Positions 14,986-24,357 of a stretch of 40,206 nt of DNA are shown here, piece by piece; the first letter of the stretch is position 1; the number at the start of each line of letters is the position of its first letter. Source of the DNA: an uncultured Clostridia bacterium (lineage in GTDB: Bacteria; Bacillota; Clostridia; Christensenellales; Aristaeellaceae). Both the position numbers and the translations under genes were made by a program. The stretch is taken from the NCBI GenBank assembly GCA_947167215.1, contig CAMVHE010000023.1:1-40206 (forward strand), given 5' to 3'. The notes below the pieces were generated by a model. The model saw only the letters and a program-made list of their open reading frames with translations, ran no database searches and was not told the origin of the DNA.

Positions 14986-15911
14986 AGCAACCGGTAATCA
15001 GCGTTATCATGCCCTGCTGGCAGTGCAGAGACATCGTGGAAAATGCAGTTCGGAGTTTGCAGGACCAGAGCTTTACAGACTGGGAACTTGTTGCTGTCGA
15101 CGACGGCAGTGCGGATGATACGCTTTCGGAATTACAACATCTTGCTTCCGATGAACCCCGCATGCGGGTTCTGTCTGTTCCGCATGGCGGTGTTTCCAGG
15201 GCCAGAAATGCCGGGATAGAGGCGGCGGGTGGAAAGTGGCTGTTTTTTCTTGATGCAGATGATATTCTGCCAGGGGATGCTTTGGATATTCTTTTATCCC
15301 TGGCAGAAGACGGTGTGGATATTGTGGTTGGTGCACATCGACTGTGCCTTACGGATACCGGCAGGGAAGAAATACATGCACCTAGAAATGGCAGCCGGAG
15401 GGAAATTCTGGAGAGTCTTATTCGTGGAGAGGGTTATCTCTACAGTATGGGAATGAGGCTCTACCGCCGGAAGCTGCTGGAAACGCACCATATTCGCGTG
15501 CCGGACGGCATTGCCGTAGGTGAGGATGTCCTTTTTAACCTTGATTGTTTTTATGTTGCGGAAGGCTGGAAAATGACGGATCAGATCGTCTACGTATATC
15601 TGCTGGGCGGGGATTCGGCAATGACGAGGGCGGAAAAGGACCGATTTGCAGAAAGCATGCCCATGATTCGCGAAATAGAAAGATATATGGATCGAACCGG
15701 ACAGAGAACAGTGTTGTTCCGGGCATTGATGGATCTGTATGTTCGTACGCTTCGTGTCGGACATTCCCCCAGGGAAGCAGCAGCGCTGCTGAAGCGGGAA
15801 CATGTAAGAAAAATGACAAGCGGTGTTCAGTTTACTGCATTGTCATGGAAGGAAAAAGCTTATTATCTGGCACTTCGGCTGAGTCCGAGACTCAGCATTT
15901 TTGTTCCCTGA
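14982..15911 (+). CDS. Glycosyltransferase family 2 (3rd of four)
   Basis: A 309-residue GT2 enzyme, the shortest of the set. It shows ISVIMPCWQC at 6-15, VDDGSADD with Asp40-Asp41, VSRARNAGIE at 71-80, and DADD at 91-94. The ATG at 14982 follows GGGAGG and overlaps the preceding stop as ATGA; an in-frame start four codons earlier would put the ribosome binding site inside the gene. Its role in the cluster is inferred to be one sugar-addition step. Confidence 0.9.
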   Translation: MKQPVISVIMPCWQCRDIVENAVRSLQDQSFTDWELVAVDDGSADDTLSELQHLASDEPRMRVLSVPHGGVSRARNAGIEAAGGKWLFFLDADDILPGDALDILLSLAEDGVDIVVGAHRLCLTDTGREEIHAPRNGSRREILESLIRGEGYLYSMGMRLYRRKLLETHHIRVPDGIAVGEDVLFNLDCFYVAEGWKMTDQIVYVYLLGGDSAMTRAEKDRFAESMPMIREIERYMDRTGQRTVLFRALMDLYVRTLRVGHSPREAAALLKREHVRKMTSGVQFTALSWKEKAYYLALRLSPRLSIFVP

Positions 15912-15924
15912 TAGGAGGAGTAAT

Positions 15925-16908
15925 GTGAAAACCAGACCGGACATCAGCGTCGTCGTTCCCTGTTATAATACAGAACGATACTTGAAAGTCTGTCTTGAGA
16001 GCTTGGCGGTACAGAAAACGCCGGAAATAGAATTTCTGCTGATTGATGACGGATCTACCGACGCAACTGGTGCTTTGCTGGATATATTTGCAGAGCAGGA
16101 ACCGCGCGCACACGTGATGCACCTTAAAAACAGGGGAGTAAGCGCGGCAAGAAATACCGGGATAGATATGGCACGGGGCAGCTATATCGCATTTGTGGAT
16201 TCAGATGATGCGCTGGAAGATGGAGCTCTTGCAAAACTCTATCAGGCTGCAATACGCAATCATGCAGAAATCCAGTCTGCCAACCATACGCTGTTTGATA
16301 TGAATCAGGGAAATCGCGTTCCGGTGGAGATAGAACCGGTGATACAGCAGCCTTCGGAGATTGTTCGGGAAATCATTCATATGCACAGAATATATAATAA
16401 TCTGTGGAATAAGCTGTATGCCGCTTCACTTTTTCAAAATGGACCGAGGTTGGATGAACGCGTACGCATCGGAGAAGATGCACTGCTGAATATGCAGCTT
16501 TACATGCGGGCGGAGAGAGTAGCGCATGAACCGGCTTGTACGTATGTTTACAGAATTCACAAAGAATCAGCAATGTCGACAATGGGGAGATACCGGGAAG
16601 CCCACCAGCCGATGCTGATGGCTATGAATGAGCTGCTGATTGCAGAAGGTGTCAAGGAAGAGTATTTCCGCGATTTTCTGCAGAGCGCTGTCTGGGTGGA
16701 TGAGAAAGAAGCTGGAATCCGGGAAGCCATGAGTCGCTTTAATACCGATATCCGGCCGAAGGCGGTTTCTGGTGTCAGGGAGGAAAAGCTTTCTCAGGCA
16801 GACAGACGCCTTTATCGCATTGTGGAGTCCGGTTTATTTCCGCAGTTCTATTATGCAATGCGGGTGAAGGAAAAACTTGGAGGAAAAAGATGGGGAATCA
16901 GACGCTGA
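15925..16908 (+). CDS. Glycosyltransferase family 2 (4th of four), GTG start
   Basis: A 327-residue GT2 enzyme. It starts at GTG (15925), the only start with a good ribosome binding site (AGGAGG six bases upstream); the open frame continues upstream only as noise into the previous gene. Motifs: ISVVVPCYN at 7-15, IDDGSTD with Asp41-Asp42, VSAARNTGI at 72-80, DSDD at 92-95. It overlaps the next gene by 19 bases. Confidence 0.89.
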   Translation: MKTRPDISVVVPCYNTERYLKVCLESLAVQKTPEIEFLLIDDGSTDATGALLDIFAEQEPRAHVMHLKNRGVSAARNTGIDMARGSYIAFVDSDDALEDGALAKLYQAAIRNHAEIQSANHTLFDMNQGNRVPVEIEPVIQQPSEIVREIIHMHRIYNNLWNKLYAASLFQNGPRLDERVRIGEDALLNMQLYMRAERVAHEPACTYVYRIHKESAMSTMGRYREAHQPMLMAMNELLIAEGVKEEYFRDFLQSAVWVDEKEAGIREAMSRFNTDIRPKAVSGVREEKLSQADRRLYRIVESGLFPQFYYAMRVKEKLGGKRWGIRR

Positions 16909-18071
16909 AAAAGATACTGTTTTACAACCATTCCGGCTGCGAAAACAGGGGATGCGAGGCGATTGTCCGATCAAGTGCGGAACTGCTGAAGCAAACCGGG
17001 GCAGAGATCATTCTATCCAGTGACACACCGGAGTTTGATCGAAAACTTTGTCTTCCAGAAGTAAGAAGGGTTGTAGGCTCTACTATTTCCCCATATAGTT
17101 TTGAACGCATTGTCAATTCTGTTGCTTTCCGGATGGGACAGGCCCGGGAGAATGAGGTGGCCAGGAAGTATGCGCCGGTGATTCGCTATGGCAGAGGTGC
17201 CAATCTTTGTCTGTCTATCGGCGGAGATACATATTGCTATAACGAACAGGAGCATATGCGGGTGATCAACCGACGTCTTCGCAAGGCTGGAAGTCCCCTG
17301 GTGCTCTGGGGTTGCTCGGTGGACCCTGAACTGATGACGGGCTCTACGCTGGAAGACCTGAGAGCTTATCATCTGATTGTTGCAAGGGAATCGATTACCG
17401 CGGAAACCATGGACAGTCACAATATGCCCGTGATCCGATGGGTTGATCCTGCCTTTACCATGGAGACTGAGAATGTAAGCCTGCCGGAGCAGTTTGCAAA
17501 AGCCCCGGTCGTGGGCATCAATGTCAGTCCTCTGGTTCTGGGGAAGTCCGGCAATCCGGAAAGAACAAAGAATGCAATTGTCGGGCTGATTCGACATATT
17601 CTGGCAACCGGAGAAGACCAGGTAGCACTTATCCCACACGTCATGTGGGAGCATGACAGTGATGCGGTTTTGCTGAAGGAAATCAAGAATGTTTTTGCCG
17701 ATGAGGAACGGGTCATGCTGATTCCGGACAACCTGCTTGCAACACAGTATAAGAAGATGGTTTCATACCTTCGTCTGCTGGTTACAGCAAGAACTCACTT
17801 ATCAATTGCAGGCTATTCTCAGAACGTTCCAACGTTGGTGATCGGCTATTCCGTTAAGGCACGGGGGATTGCAAGGGATCTGTTTGGGGAAGAGACGAAC
17901 CATCTGATTCGGGCACAGGAGATCGAAACGGAAAATCAGCTGATCTATGCATACGATATGCTGAATGAACGGGCAGAGAATGAAAGGGATTTTCTGAAAA
18001 GGCGCATACCGGAATATACGCAGGGATTTGACCGTGTTCTGCAGAGCCTGCAGGATGTGGCGCGCGCATGA
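16890..18071 (+). CDS. Polysaccharide pyruvyl transferase family protein
   Basis: A 393-residue member of the CsaB/WcaK family (PF04230), which adds pyruvate ketals from phosphoenolpyruvate to sugars of cell-surface polymers; such groups can anchor S-layer proteins or add negative charge. Family signs are the N-terminal YNHSGCENRGCEAIV (13-27, the usual 'N.GD.ai' loop), LSIGGDTYCY near 107-116, and the C-terminal RTHLSIAGYSQNVPTL (about 300-315), the conserved 'R.H..i.a...g.P.i' segment. GGAGG precedes the ATG. Together with the FrhB-like gene that follows, this is a recurring pair in exopolysaccharide clusters. Pyruvylation itself has not been shown for many members, so the chemistry is inferred. 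Confidence 0.85.
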   Translation: MGNQTLKKILFYNHSGCENRGCEAIVRSSAELLKQTGAEIILSSDTPEFDRKLCLPEVRRVVGSTISPYSFERIVNSVAFRMGQARENEVARKYAPVIRYGRGANLCLSIGGDTYCYNEQEHMRVINRRLRKAGSPLVLWGCSVDPELMTGSTLEDLRAYHLIVARESITAETMDSHNMPVIRWVDPAFTMETENVSLPEQFAKAPVVGINVSPLVLGKSGNPERTKNAIVGLIRHILATGEDQVALIPHVMWEHDSDAVLLKEIKNVFADEERVMLIPDNLLATQYKKMVSYLRLLVTARTHLSIAGYSQNVPTLVIGYSVKARGIARDLFGEETNHLIRAQEIETENQLIYAYDMLNERAENERDFLKRRIPEYTQGFDRVLQSLQDVARA

Positions 18072-18085
18072 AAAGGGAGTAGGTT

Positions 18086-19270
18086 ATGAGACAGACCGTT
18101 AGGAGCAATCCGTCAGAATGCACAGGCTGCGGAGCCTGTGTCAGCATCTGTTCCCATCATGCCATCTTCATGCAAGCAAATGAGGAGGGCTTTCTTTATC
18201 CGGTCGTGGATGCTTCCCTTTGTGTGGAATGCAATCTTTGTGAAAAACGATGCCCTGTAACGCAGGAGAAACCCTGGCCAAAACAATCTGCTTATGGTGC
18301 TTACTGTAAACAGGAAGAAATCCGGGAAATGTCCTCTTCCGGGGGCATATTTGTTCCTTTGGCGGAGGAAATGCTCAAGCGAGGAGGCGTCGTTTTCGGG
18401 GCGGTATTTGATGAGCAGTTGCTGGTGGAAACAGTAGGAGCCTTTTCCCCGGATGAAGTCCGGGAAATGTGTGGGTCCAAGTATCTGCAAAGCGCCGGAG
18501 CAGATGCGATCGGCAATGCCGTGGCATTGCTGAAAAAGGGCGTTCCAGTACTTTTTTCAGGTACGCCATGCCAGATAGCCGGCTTGCGGGCAGCAGCAGG
18601 GGAAAAGTTTGCAAAACAATTGATAACGGTGGATTTTGTCTGCCATGGAGTTCCGTCTCCGGGGGTTTTCCGTTCCTATTTGAATGAACAGGAAAAGCTT
18701 GCAGGTCAGCGCATCGTACGGTATCATTTCCGTGACAAGCGGAAAGGATGGAAAGACTTCTCTGCTGTGATGATGTATGAAGACGGGACCGAAAAAGCAG
18801 CAGGTCAGTGGGAAGATCCATTCATGAGGGGATTCCTGTCGAATCTTTTCCTGAGGCCTTCCTGCCATCAGTGCAGACTGCAGGGAAGAAATCACCCGGC
18901 GGATATTACCATAGCTGATTTATGGGGGGCTCAGGTTGTTTGTCCGGAACGGGATGATGATCGGGGGCTTTCGCTGGTATTGGTGAATTCTTCTGCGGGA
19001 AGAAGCTTCCTTGAAGCAGTTTCAGGCCGAATTGAACGGTTTAAGATATCGGATACAGATGCATTGCTGCGATTTAATCCCAGTATAATGCATCCGGCTG
19101 CTGCCCATCCGAAACGGCAGCGGTTCTTTGAAAGCTATATTCAGAAAGGCTTTGAACAGGAAACCGTTAACGCACTGCTGAAGCCGCCGGGAAGAGCAGA
19201 AAAGGCATTAATCAGGATCAAGAGAGTTCCGGGAGCAATTCTGCGCCGCCTGGGACTTGGAAAGAGATAA
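18086..19270 (+). CDS. FrhB-like (coenzyme F420 hydrogenase/dehydrogenase beta subunit family) iron-sulfur protein
   Basis: A 394-residue protein with two N-terminal [4Fe-4S] motifs (Cys12, 15, 18, 22 and Cys46, 49, 52, 56), followed by FrhB N- and C-terminal domains; SSSGGIFVPLAEE near 82-94, SGTPCQIAGL (about 158-167) and FVCHGVPSPGVF are family landmarks. In methanogens the family binds flavin and reduces F420. In Clostridia and Bacteroides it is found next to polysaccharide pyruvyl transferases and is presumed to do a flavin-dependent redox step on a sugar or cofactor. The reaction is not known. It is the last gene of the glycan cluster and ends two bases before tadA. Confidence 0.85.
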   Translation: MRQTVRSNPSECTGCGACVSICSHHAIFMQANEEGFLYPVVDASLCVECNLCEKRCPVTQEKPWPKQSAYGAYCKQEEIREMSSSGGIFVPLAEEMLKRGGVVFGAVFDEQLLVETVGAFSPDEVREMCGSKYLQSAGADAIGNAVALLKKGVPVLFSGTPCQIAGLRAAAGEKFAKQLITVDFVCHGVPSPGVFRSYLNEQEKLAGQRIVRYHFRDKRKGWKDFSAVMMYEDGTEKAAGQWEDPFMRGFLSNLFLRPSCHQCRLQGRNHPADITIADLWGAQVVCPERDDDRGLSLVLVNSSAGRSFLEAVSGRIERFKISDTDALLRFNPSIMHPAAAHPKRQRFFESYIQKGFEQETVNALLKPPGRAEKALIRIKRVPGAILRRLGLGKR

Positions 19271-19272
19271 TT

Positions 19273-19746
19273 GTGAATGACAGGATATGGATGCAGGAAG
19301 CGCTGAAAGAGGCGAAAGCTGCTGCGTTGGAAGGGGAAGTCCCGGTCGGGGCGGTGATGGTATATGGGAACGAGTGCATTGCCGGTGCCCATAACCACAG
19401 AGAGCAGGACAATGACCCCACAGCACATGCAGAGATGCTGGTGTTTCGTGCATCTGCAAAAAAGCTGGGGCGTCGTCGCCTGACTGGCTGTACGCTCTAT
19501 GTAACCCTCGAGCCCTGTCCGATGTGTGCCGGAGCGGCAGTGATGGCAGGCGTTGATCGAATTGTCTTTGGTGCATTTGATGAGGCAAAGGGATGCGCCG
19601 GCTCCATTTATTCCATTCCGGAAGATCCTGCTTTCAGTACTGGAATTCTCTGTGACGGCGGTATTGAAGAGCATGAATGTACTCAGGTTTTGCAACAATT
19701 TTTTGAAAACAGGCGGAAAAACAATAATACATATCACAATATTTAA
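19273..19746 (+). CDS. tadA: tRNA adenosine(34) deaminase
   Basis: Converts A34 to inosine in the tRNA-Arg(ACG) anticodon, an essential decoding modification. The 157-residue cytidine-deaminase-fold protein has the zinc/catalytic motif HAE (His52, Glu54) and PCPMC with zinc ligands Cys82 and Cys85. Length is normal. It starts at GTG two bases after the FrhB-like stop codon, with a weak GGAAAGAG upstream; an ATG six codons in would remove the first helix. It is probably co-transcribed with the glycan cluster and with lysA, although it has no functional link to either. Confidence 0.93.
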   Translation: MNDRIWMQEALKEAKAAALEGEVPVGAVMVYGNECIAGAHNHREQDNDPTAHAEMLVFRASAKKLGRRRLTGCTLYVTLEPCPMCAGAAVMAGVDRIVFGAFDEAKGCAGSIYSIPEDPAFSTGILCDGGIEEHECTQVLQQFFENRRKNNNTYHNI

Positions 19747-19757
19747 GGGGTTATGAT

Positions 19758-21023
19758 ATGAACGAGAAATTACCATTTGTGACTGCCGCAAAGGCAGAAG
19801 AAATTGCAAGCCGCTATCCCACGCCTTTTCATCTTTATAATGAAACAGGTATTCGTAAAACCGCGAGGGAACTCAATGCCGCTTTTTCCTGGAATCCTGG
19901 TTATCGGGAGTTTTTTGCAGTAAAGGCCACTCCCAATCCTTATTTGCTGAAAATTCTGAAGGAAGAGGGATGCGGTGTCGACTGCTCTTCTGAAACAGAA
20001 CTCATGCTTTCCGAAGCCTGCGGTTTTCAGGGACATGAGATCATGTTCTCCTCTAATGAAACCCAGGAAAGCGAATTTGCCCGGGCGAATTCGCTGGGGG
20101 GTATCATCAACCTGGATGACATCTCGTTGATTGAAACGCTCGAGAATGCTGTCGGGATACCGGAAACAGTCTGCTGCCGCTATAATCCGGGAGGAGAGTT
20201 TCTGCTTCATAACACCATCATGGATCATCCCAAGGATGCAAAATATGGCATGACCCGTGCACAGCTCACGGAAGCCTTCCGCATTCTGAAGCAGAAGGGG
20301 GTAAAGCACTTTGGCATTCATGCTTTTCTGGTATCCAATGCGCTGACGGACGATTACTATCCGGAACTGGCGAGGATTCTGTTCGAAACAGCTGTTGAAC
20401 TGCATCGGGATACGGGTGCCGAGATAGCATTTGTCAACCTTTCCGGAGGGATTGGAATTCCTTACCGTCCCGAGGAGAAGCCCTGCAATATCCGTATGAT
20501 CGGGGAAAATGTACGCAAGGCCTATGAAGCGGTTCTTATTCCGGCAGGATTGACGAATGTTTCCATTTTTACTGAGCTTGGGCGTTATATGATGGGCCCG
20601 AACGGGGCACTGATTACCAGAGCCATCCATGAGAAGAATACTTACAAGCATTACATTGGCGTAGATGCCTGCGCATGCAATCTGATGAGGCCGGCCATGT
20701 ATGGGGCATATCACCATATCACTGTTCTTGGAAAGGAAAATGAACCTGCCAACCAGATGGTGGATGTGGTTGGCTCCCTCTGCGAAAACAATGATAAGTT
20801 TGCCATCGATCGGATGCTTCCTCAAATTGACCGGGGAGATTTACTCTTCATTCATGATACAGGCGCGCATGGACATTCCATGGGCTACAACTATAATGGA
20901 AAGCTCAGAAGCGCCGAAATCCTTCTGAAGGAGGACGGAAGCTATCAGATGATCCGCCGTGCTGAAACCCCTGAGGATTATTTTGCGACGCTGGATTTTG
21001 CCAATCTTTCTTACACAACCTGA
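19758..21023 (+). CDS. lysA: Diaminopimelate decarboxylase
   Basis: PLP enzyme that converts meso-diaminopimelate to lysine. The 421-residue protein has a fold-type III barrel, with the PLP lysine in FFAVKATPNPY (Lys56), SGGIGIPY (glycine loop), TELGRYMMGP in place of the usual EPGR loop, and CENNDKFA in place of CESxD. GAHGHSMGYNYNGKLRSAE near the C-terminus is the usual YN/RSAE end segment. The loop substitutions place it in the divergent LysA branch I associate with Clostridia; ornithine-type decarboxylases are less likely because of length and the C-terminal motif. The start is the ATG after AAGGGG. The bidirectional terminator at 21170-21203 lies downstream. Confidence 0.9.
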   Translation: MNEKLPFVTAAKAEEIASRYPTPFHLYNETGIRKTARELNAAFSWNPGYREFFAVKATPNPYLLKILKEEGCGVDCSSETELMLSEACGFQGHEIMFSSNETQESEFARANSLGGIINLDDISLIETLENAVGIPETVCCRYNPGGEFLLHNTIMDHPKDAKYGMTRAQLTEAFRILKQKGVKHFGIHAFLVSNALTDDYYPELARILFETAVELHRDTGAEIAFVNLSGGIGIPYRPEEKPCNIRMIGENVRKAYEAVLIPAGLTNVSIFTELGRYMMGPNGALITRAIHEKNTYKHYIGVDACACNLMRPAMYGAYHHITVLGKENEPANQMVDVVGSLCENNDKFAIDRMLPQIDRGDLLFIHDTGAHGHSMGYNYNGKLRSAEILLKEDGSYQMIRRAETPEDYFATLDFANLSYTT

Positions 21024-21169
21024 CTCGAGTATGCAGGTTTACGTCCGGGGTCTCCCGGAAAAACAGAGAACAGAAAGGTTATGCATACGGGTCTGTTTCA
21101 GAATTTTTTTCTGATCACAAATACATTATCGCTGGAGAAGTTCCAGACAAAGACCTGAACTATGATAAG

Positions 21170-21203
21170 AAAACAGCTCTGCGTGATGCAGAGCTGTTTT
21201 TAG
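21170..21203. terminator. Bidirectional terminator between lysA and the serine-hydrolase gene
   Basis: Thirteen-pair stem AAAACAGCTCTGC/GCAGAGCTGTTTT (21170-21182, 21188-21200) with loop GTGAT. T-rich tails are present on both strands, and it reaches the stop codon of the minus-strand gene. Confidence 0.9.
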
Positions 21204-22423
21204 AGCCATTGCAGTTCCACCATGCGCTGACGAATTGGTTCGTTGAGCATGGAATCCTTGAAGTAGACATATTGGGCAGAAGAAGGGACGATGCGTCCAT
21301 CTGGCCAGTTGACAGTACCTACTCCGTCTGAAAGACCGATCCGGGGCATGTCTTCCAGGGGAGAGACTCGGGTCAGACGGCCGTGAACGCGATTTCCAAG
21401 AAAAAGAATGAAAAGACCACGCTCAGGGTCCAGAGAGAGATGATTGCCCGTAAAACCAGAGATTGCAAATGCCTGAGGAGAGAAAAAAACGGGAACTTCG
21501 GACAGACGCTGCTCGGGATGATGTGTAAAACAGAGAGTTCCAAGATATTGACGATGGGTGCCGTCCCCGTTATTTCTGCCGACGCGATTGGTGCCCATCA
21601 GCCGGAGAGAGGCCGGTGAGAGCAGGCGACCGGAGAGAAGCCCCTGGGAGAAAGAGATCATATCCGAAAGCGTGGAAAAGACGCCGGCATGTCCAAAACA
21701 ATCGGAAGTGTCCCCCTGCAAAAGCAATGCTTTGGGATCGTGGGGAATTCCGGGGGAAGGAATAGTTCGAAGAGAATATCTGCCGGAGATCAGGCGATGC
21801 TCTCCCGAATAATTGACGCAGCGACTTCGGAACGCTTCCGGTATCCTGCAGAAAGTCTCTGTCATTCCCAACGGCTCAAGAATCTTACACTGGAGGAGCG
21901 TGGCATAGGGGAGAGATGTAACAGATTCAAGGATGCGGGAAAGAATCATGGCGGGAATATCAGAATATACCCTTATGGGTGGAAGCGGAGCAGGAGAGGA
22001 TGCGAAAAGACGGTTCAGGGCATCTTTTCTGGAGGGGGCGTTATCCAGACGGCCATCGGTCTGAGGATTCACCTGGAATGTCATAAGCTCATAGATGGAA
22101 ATATCTGCCAGATGGGGAAAGCGGGGATCCAGATGAGCAATGGTATCCTCCAGAGAAAGAAGATGGTCTTCTGCAAGCTGAAGCGTGAGAACGGCAGTAA
22201 ACAGTTTGGTGAGGGAAGCCAAATCGAAGAGCGCATCTGGTTTGAGAAGACGGGGAGCGTAAGGAAAACCCGCCACGGAAAAGTCGCTCTCCTGGGCCAG
22301 ACCGGAATAGGTATATTCTGCAGTGTCAGAGGTCCCATACGCTACTGCCAGACCGGTGAGCATACGGGTTTCCGTGAGAAGATAATCCATACCCTTGATG
22401 AGCGGCAGATAATCGGTTTTCAT
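21200..22423 (-). CDS. Serine hydrolase, beta-lactamase class C / EstB-like family
   Basis: A 407-residue protein of the class C beta-lactamase/penicillin-binding fold. It has the nucleophile motif SLTK (Ser70, Lys73), YSD (Tyr153-Asp155, as in esterase-type members, instead of YSN), GHAG around 244-247, and the C-terminal GFTGNHLSLDPERGLFI and LGNRVH segment. It has no signal peptide, so it is probably cytoplasmic, which is unusual for a true beta-lactamase; a carboxylesterase or peptidase-like activity is more likely. GGAG for the ATG at 22423 lies in the last codons of the upstream gene. A GTG at 22432 overlapping that stop is a second possible start. Confidence 0.85.
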   Translation of the reverse strand: MKTDYLPLIKGMDYLLTETRMLTGLAVAYGTSDTAEYTYSGLAQESDFSVAGFPYAPRLLKPDALFDLASLTKLFTAVLTLQLAEDHLLSLEDTIAHLDPRFPHLADISIYELMTFQVNPQTDGRLDNAPSRKDALNRLFASSPAPLPPIRVYSDIPAMILSRILESVTSLPYATLLQCKILEPLGMTETFCRIPEAFRSRCVNYSGEHRLISGRYSLRTIPSPGIPHDPKALLLQGDTSDCFGHAGVFSTLSDMISFSQGLLSGRLLSPASLRLMGTNRVGRNNGDGTHRQYLGTLCFTHHPEQRLSEVPVFFSPQAFAISGFTGNHLSLDPERGLFILFLGNRVHGRLTRVSPLEDMPRIGLSDGVGTVNWPDGRIVPSSAQYVYFKDSMLNEPIRQRMVELQWL

Positions 22424-22428
22424 TGGAA

Positions 22429-24357
22429 TCACTCCATCAGATAGGTGTAACGGACAGTAAGACGGGGCATTGTATCGTAAATGCCATAGGCTTCTCCGTA
22501 GATGCGGTACTTGGTTCCCAGTTCCCAGGTGGTCTTGGAACTGTTTTCGAGGAGAACGCGTTTGTTGAAGTTTTCAGAGCCTATATTCATAATAGCCATC
22601 TGGGGGGTACTGGATATGATTCGTTCGATTACGCCGGTGCCTACATAAATGGTGCCAATACGCATATTGATGTAGGTGATGAGATCACTGTACTGGGAAT
22701 CCAGATCCCAGGCTTTTCGAGTGTATACATCTGCAGTGGGCATGAAGTATACAGTGTGGGTAATGACGGAGTCCTGCCGCCCTTCTGCAGAGGCACGGAT
22801 GATGATGTCGTTGTTTCCTAGCTTGCGGAAGACAGGAACAAAGCTGAATTCACCGGTATTGTTGTCGATATGCAGATCATGAGATTCCGTCTCGATGGTG
22901 ATCTGCGCACCGGGCAGAGTGGAACCGGTTATTCTGGCAATATGCTCCGGGTCTCCATCCTCATAGTTCCATTCCACAATGACAGTCGGGGAAAGTTCCA
23001 GAGGAATGTCCTGAGGCGCACGATAAAGAACGACCTCCATTTTGTTTTCCCGGCAGTATTTTGTTTTTACGGAAATCGAGATGGTATTCTCGCCGACAGG
23101 CAGAACCTGAACGTTCTTTGAAACATTCCCTGTGTCGCGGATCAGAGTGGACACATTGGTGCCGTCAATGACTACCGTGGAACCCTGTTCCACATTGATG
23201 CGAACCTCATAGATGGAAACACCTACGTTCAGGAAAGCAGTGGGTGGATTAATCAGGCGGACAGGGGAGAGCGGTACGTCGATCGTATAGGAGATCGGTT
23301 CAAGCTGATACTGATCCCCTTCCTGCGTATAACGGATATAGGGAGTGATGTGCACATCCATAGTATCCGTATCCACCGCTGTTGCATAAGTGGAACTCTC
23401 TGTATCGTACCACATGTAATCCGGAATTGTGATGCTGACATTCCGATTGGCAATGACATAGGAACTTTGCGTTTCCCGCAGATAAATGGTTGCGTTTTCA
23501 CGGCCGGTGAAAGTCAGAGTATGGCAGGGGTGGCCGTCGTCAGTCATGCCTGCGGTGACCAGAACGTTGGTTTCAGTATCGTTTCTGACCTGCATGCCCT
23601 GAGAAAGCACAAAGGACCTTGCAACCAGGATACCACCGACACTAAGGCCTCCAAGAACCAGAATAACGATGAAAATGGTCAGAAGGACGGAGGTGCGATG
23701 CTTTTTTTTCTGCTCCTGATATTGATAGTTCGCATAGGCATCCATGCGTTGGGGACGGGGATCGACACGACGGGGGCCGTCTTCGACAACGATGCGGGAG
23801 CGGTTCAGATTTTCTTTTTCATAGCCGTCATAATAGATGGGGGCATCCGGGTCATCAGCATAAACAAGAACTCGCCCGCGGGAATCCACAGGCCGGGCAT
23901 TGGAAGAGGCGTCTTTTTCCTTTGTTCGGGTTCTGGTGACAGTGACGGGAGCAACATCTGCATCTGTTTCATAGTTTGCGTCTCCCTCTTCCGGGACCGG
24001 ACGAACTACTTCCGTTCTGCGCATGGATTCCCGGACCTGGGCAGCATTGTCTTTGATCTGCTGCAGGCGTTCCTTGCCGCGCCGGCGCCGGGCAACCAGG
24101 TCTTCCATCTCATCGGCAATAAGCTTGCCGGTCAGGTCCTCGGGATCATAGGGGGTTTCTGGTTTTGGAGGCGTAGGAATATCTGCCATGGTGTCTTTTT
24201 CACTGAAAGTTTTAATGGTCAGGGAAGGAGCTTTTTTATGCATGGCATCTTCCCAATCCTCTTTCTCCTTTTCGACATTTTTCGGCAGAAGGGCGCCGCA
24301 GCGGGTACAGCGGGGAAGATAGGCCTGGTTCCAGGCACCGCAAGATGGACATTTCAT
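22429..24357 (-). CDS. Zinc-ribbon single-pass membrane protein with extracytoplasmic beta-rich domains
   Basis: A 642-residue conserved-type hypothetical protein. In order: an N-terminal zinc ribbon (Cys3, Cys6, Cys17, Cys20), a charged disordered cytoplasmic region to about 220 with a coiled-coil-like stretch near 80-115, one membrane helix at about 224-245, then roughly 390 residues outside the cell, rich in beta-strand and Ser/Thr. The outer part looks like repeated Ig-like modules (for example VVIDGTNVSTLI and the GSTLPGAQITIETES segment, a typical bacterial Ig pattern). Function is unknown; a sensor or cell-surface scaffold is plausible. The start is unusual: AGGAGG is 31 bases upstream, with a hairpin between (see the separate entry). 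It is coupled to the serine-hydrolase gene. Confidence 0.8.
   Translation of the reverse strand: MKCPSCGAWNQAYLPRCTRCGALLPKNVEKEKEDWEDAMHKKAPSLTIKTFSEKDTMADIPTPPKPETPYDPEDLTGKLIADEMEDLVARRRRGKERLQQIKDNAAQVRESMRRTEVVRPVPEEGDANYETDADVAPVTVTRTRTKEKDASSNARPVDSRGRVLVYADDPDAPIYYDGYEKENLNRSRIVVEDGPRRVDPRPQRMDAYANYQYQEQKKKHRTSVLLTIFIVILVLGGLSVGGILVARSFVLSQGMQVRNDTETNVLVTAGMTDDGHPCHTLTFTGRENATIYLRETQSSYVIANRNVSITIPDYMWYDTESSTYATAVDTDTMDVHITPYIRYTQEGDQYQLEPISYTIDVPLSPVRLINPPTAFLNVGVSIYEVRINVEQGSTVVIDGTNVSTLIRDTGNVSKNVQVLPVGENTISISVKTKYCRENKMEVVLYRAPQDIPLELSPTVIVEWNYEDGDPEHIARITGSTLPGAQITIETESHDLHIDNNTGEFSFVPVFRKLGNNDIIIRASAEGRQDSVITHTVYFMPTADVYTRKAWDLDSQYSDLITYINMRIGTIYVGTGVIERIISSTPQMAIMNIGSENFNKRVLLENSSKTTWELGTKYRIYGEAYGIYDTMPRLTVRYTYLME

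Noticed and set aside
21046-21062. CCGGG/CCCGG hairpin after lysA considered as terminator
   Set aside because: Followed by A, not T, on the plus strand; no T run follows on the minus strand either. The real terminator is at 21170-21203.
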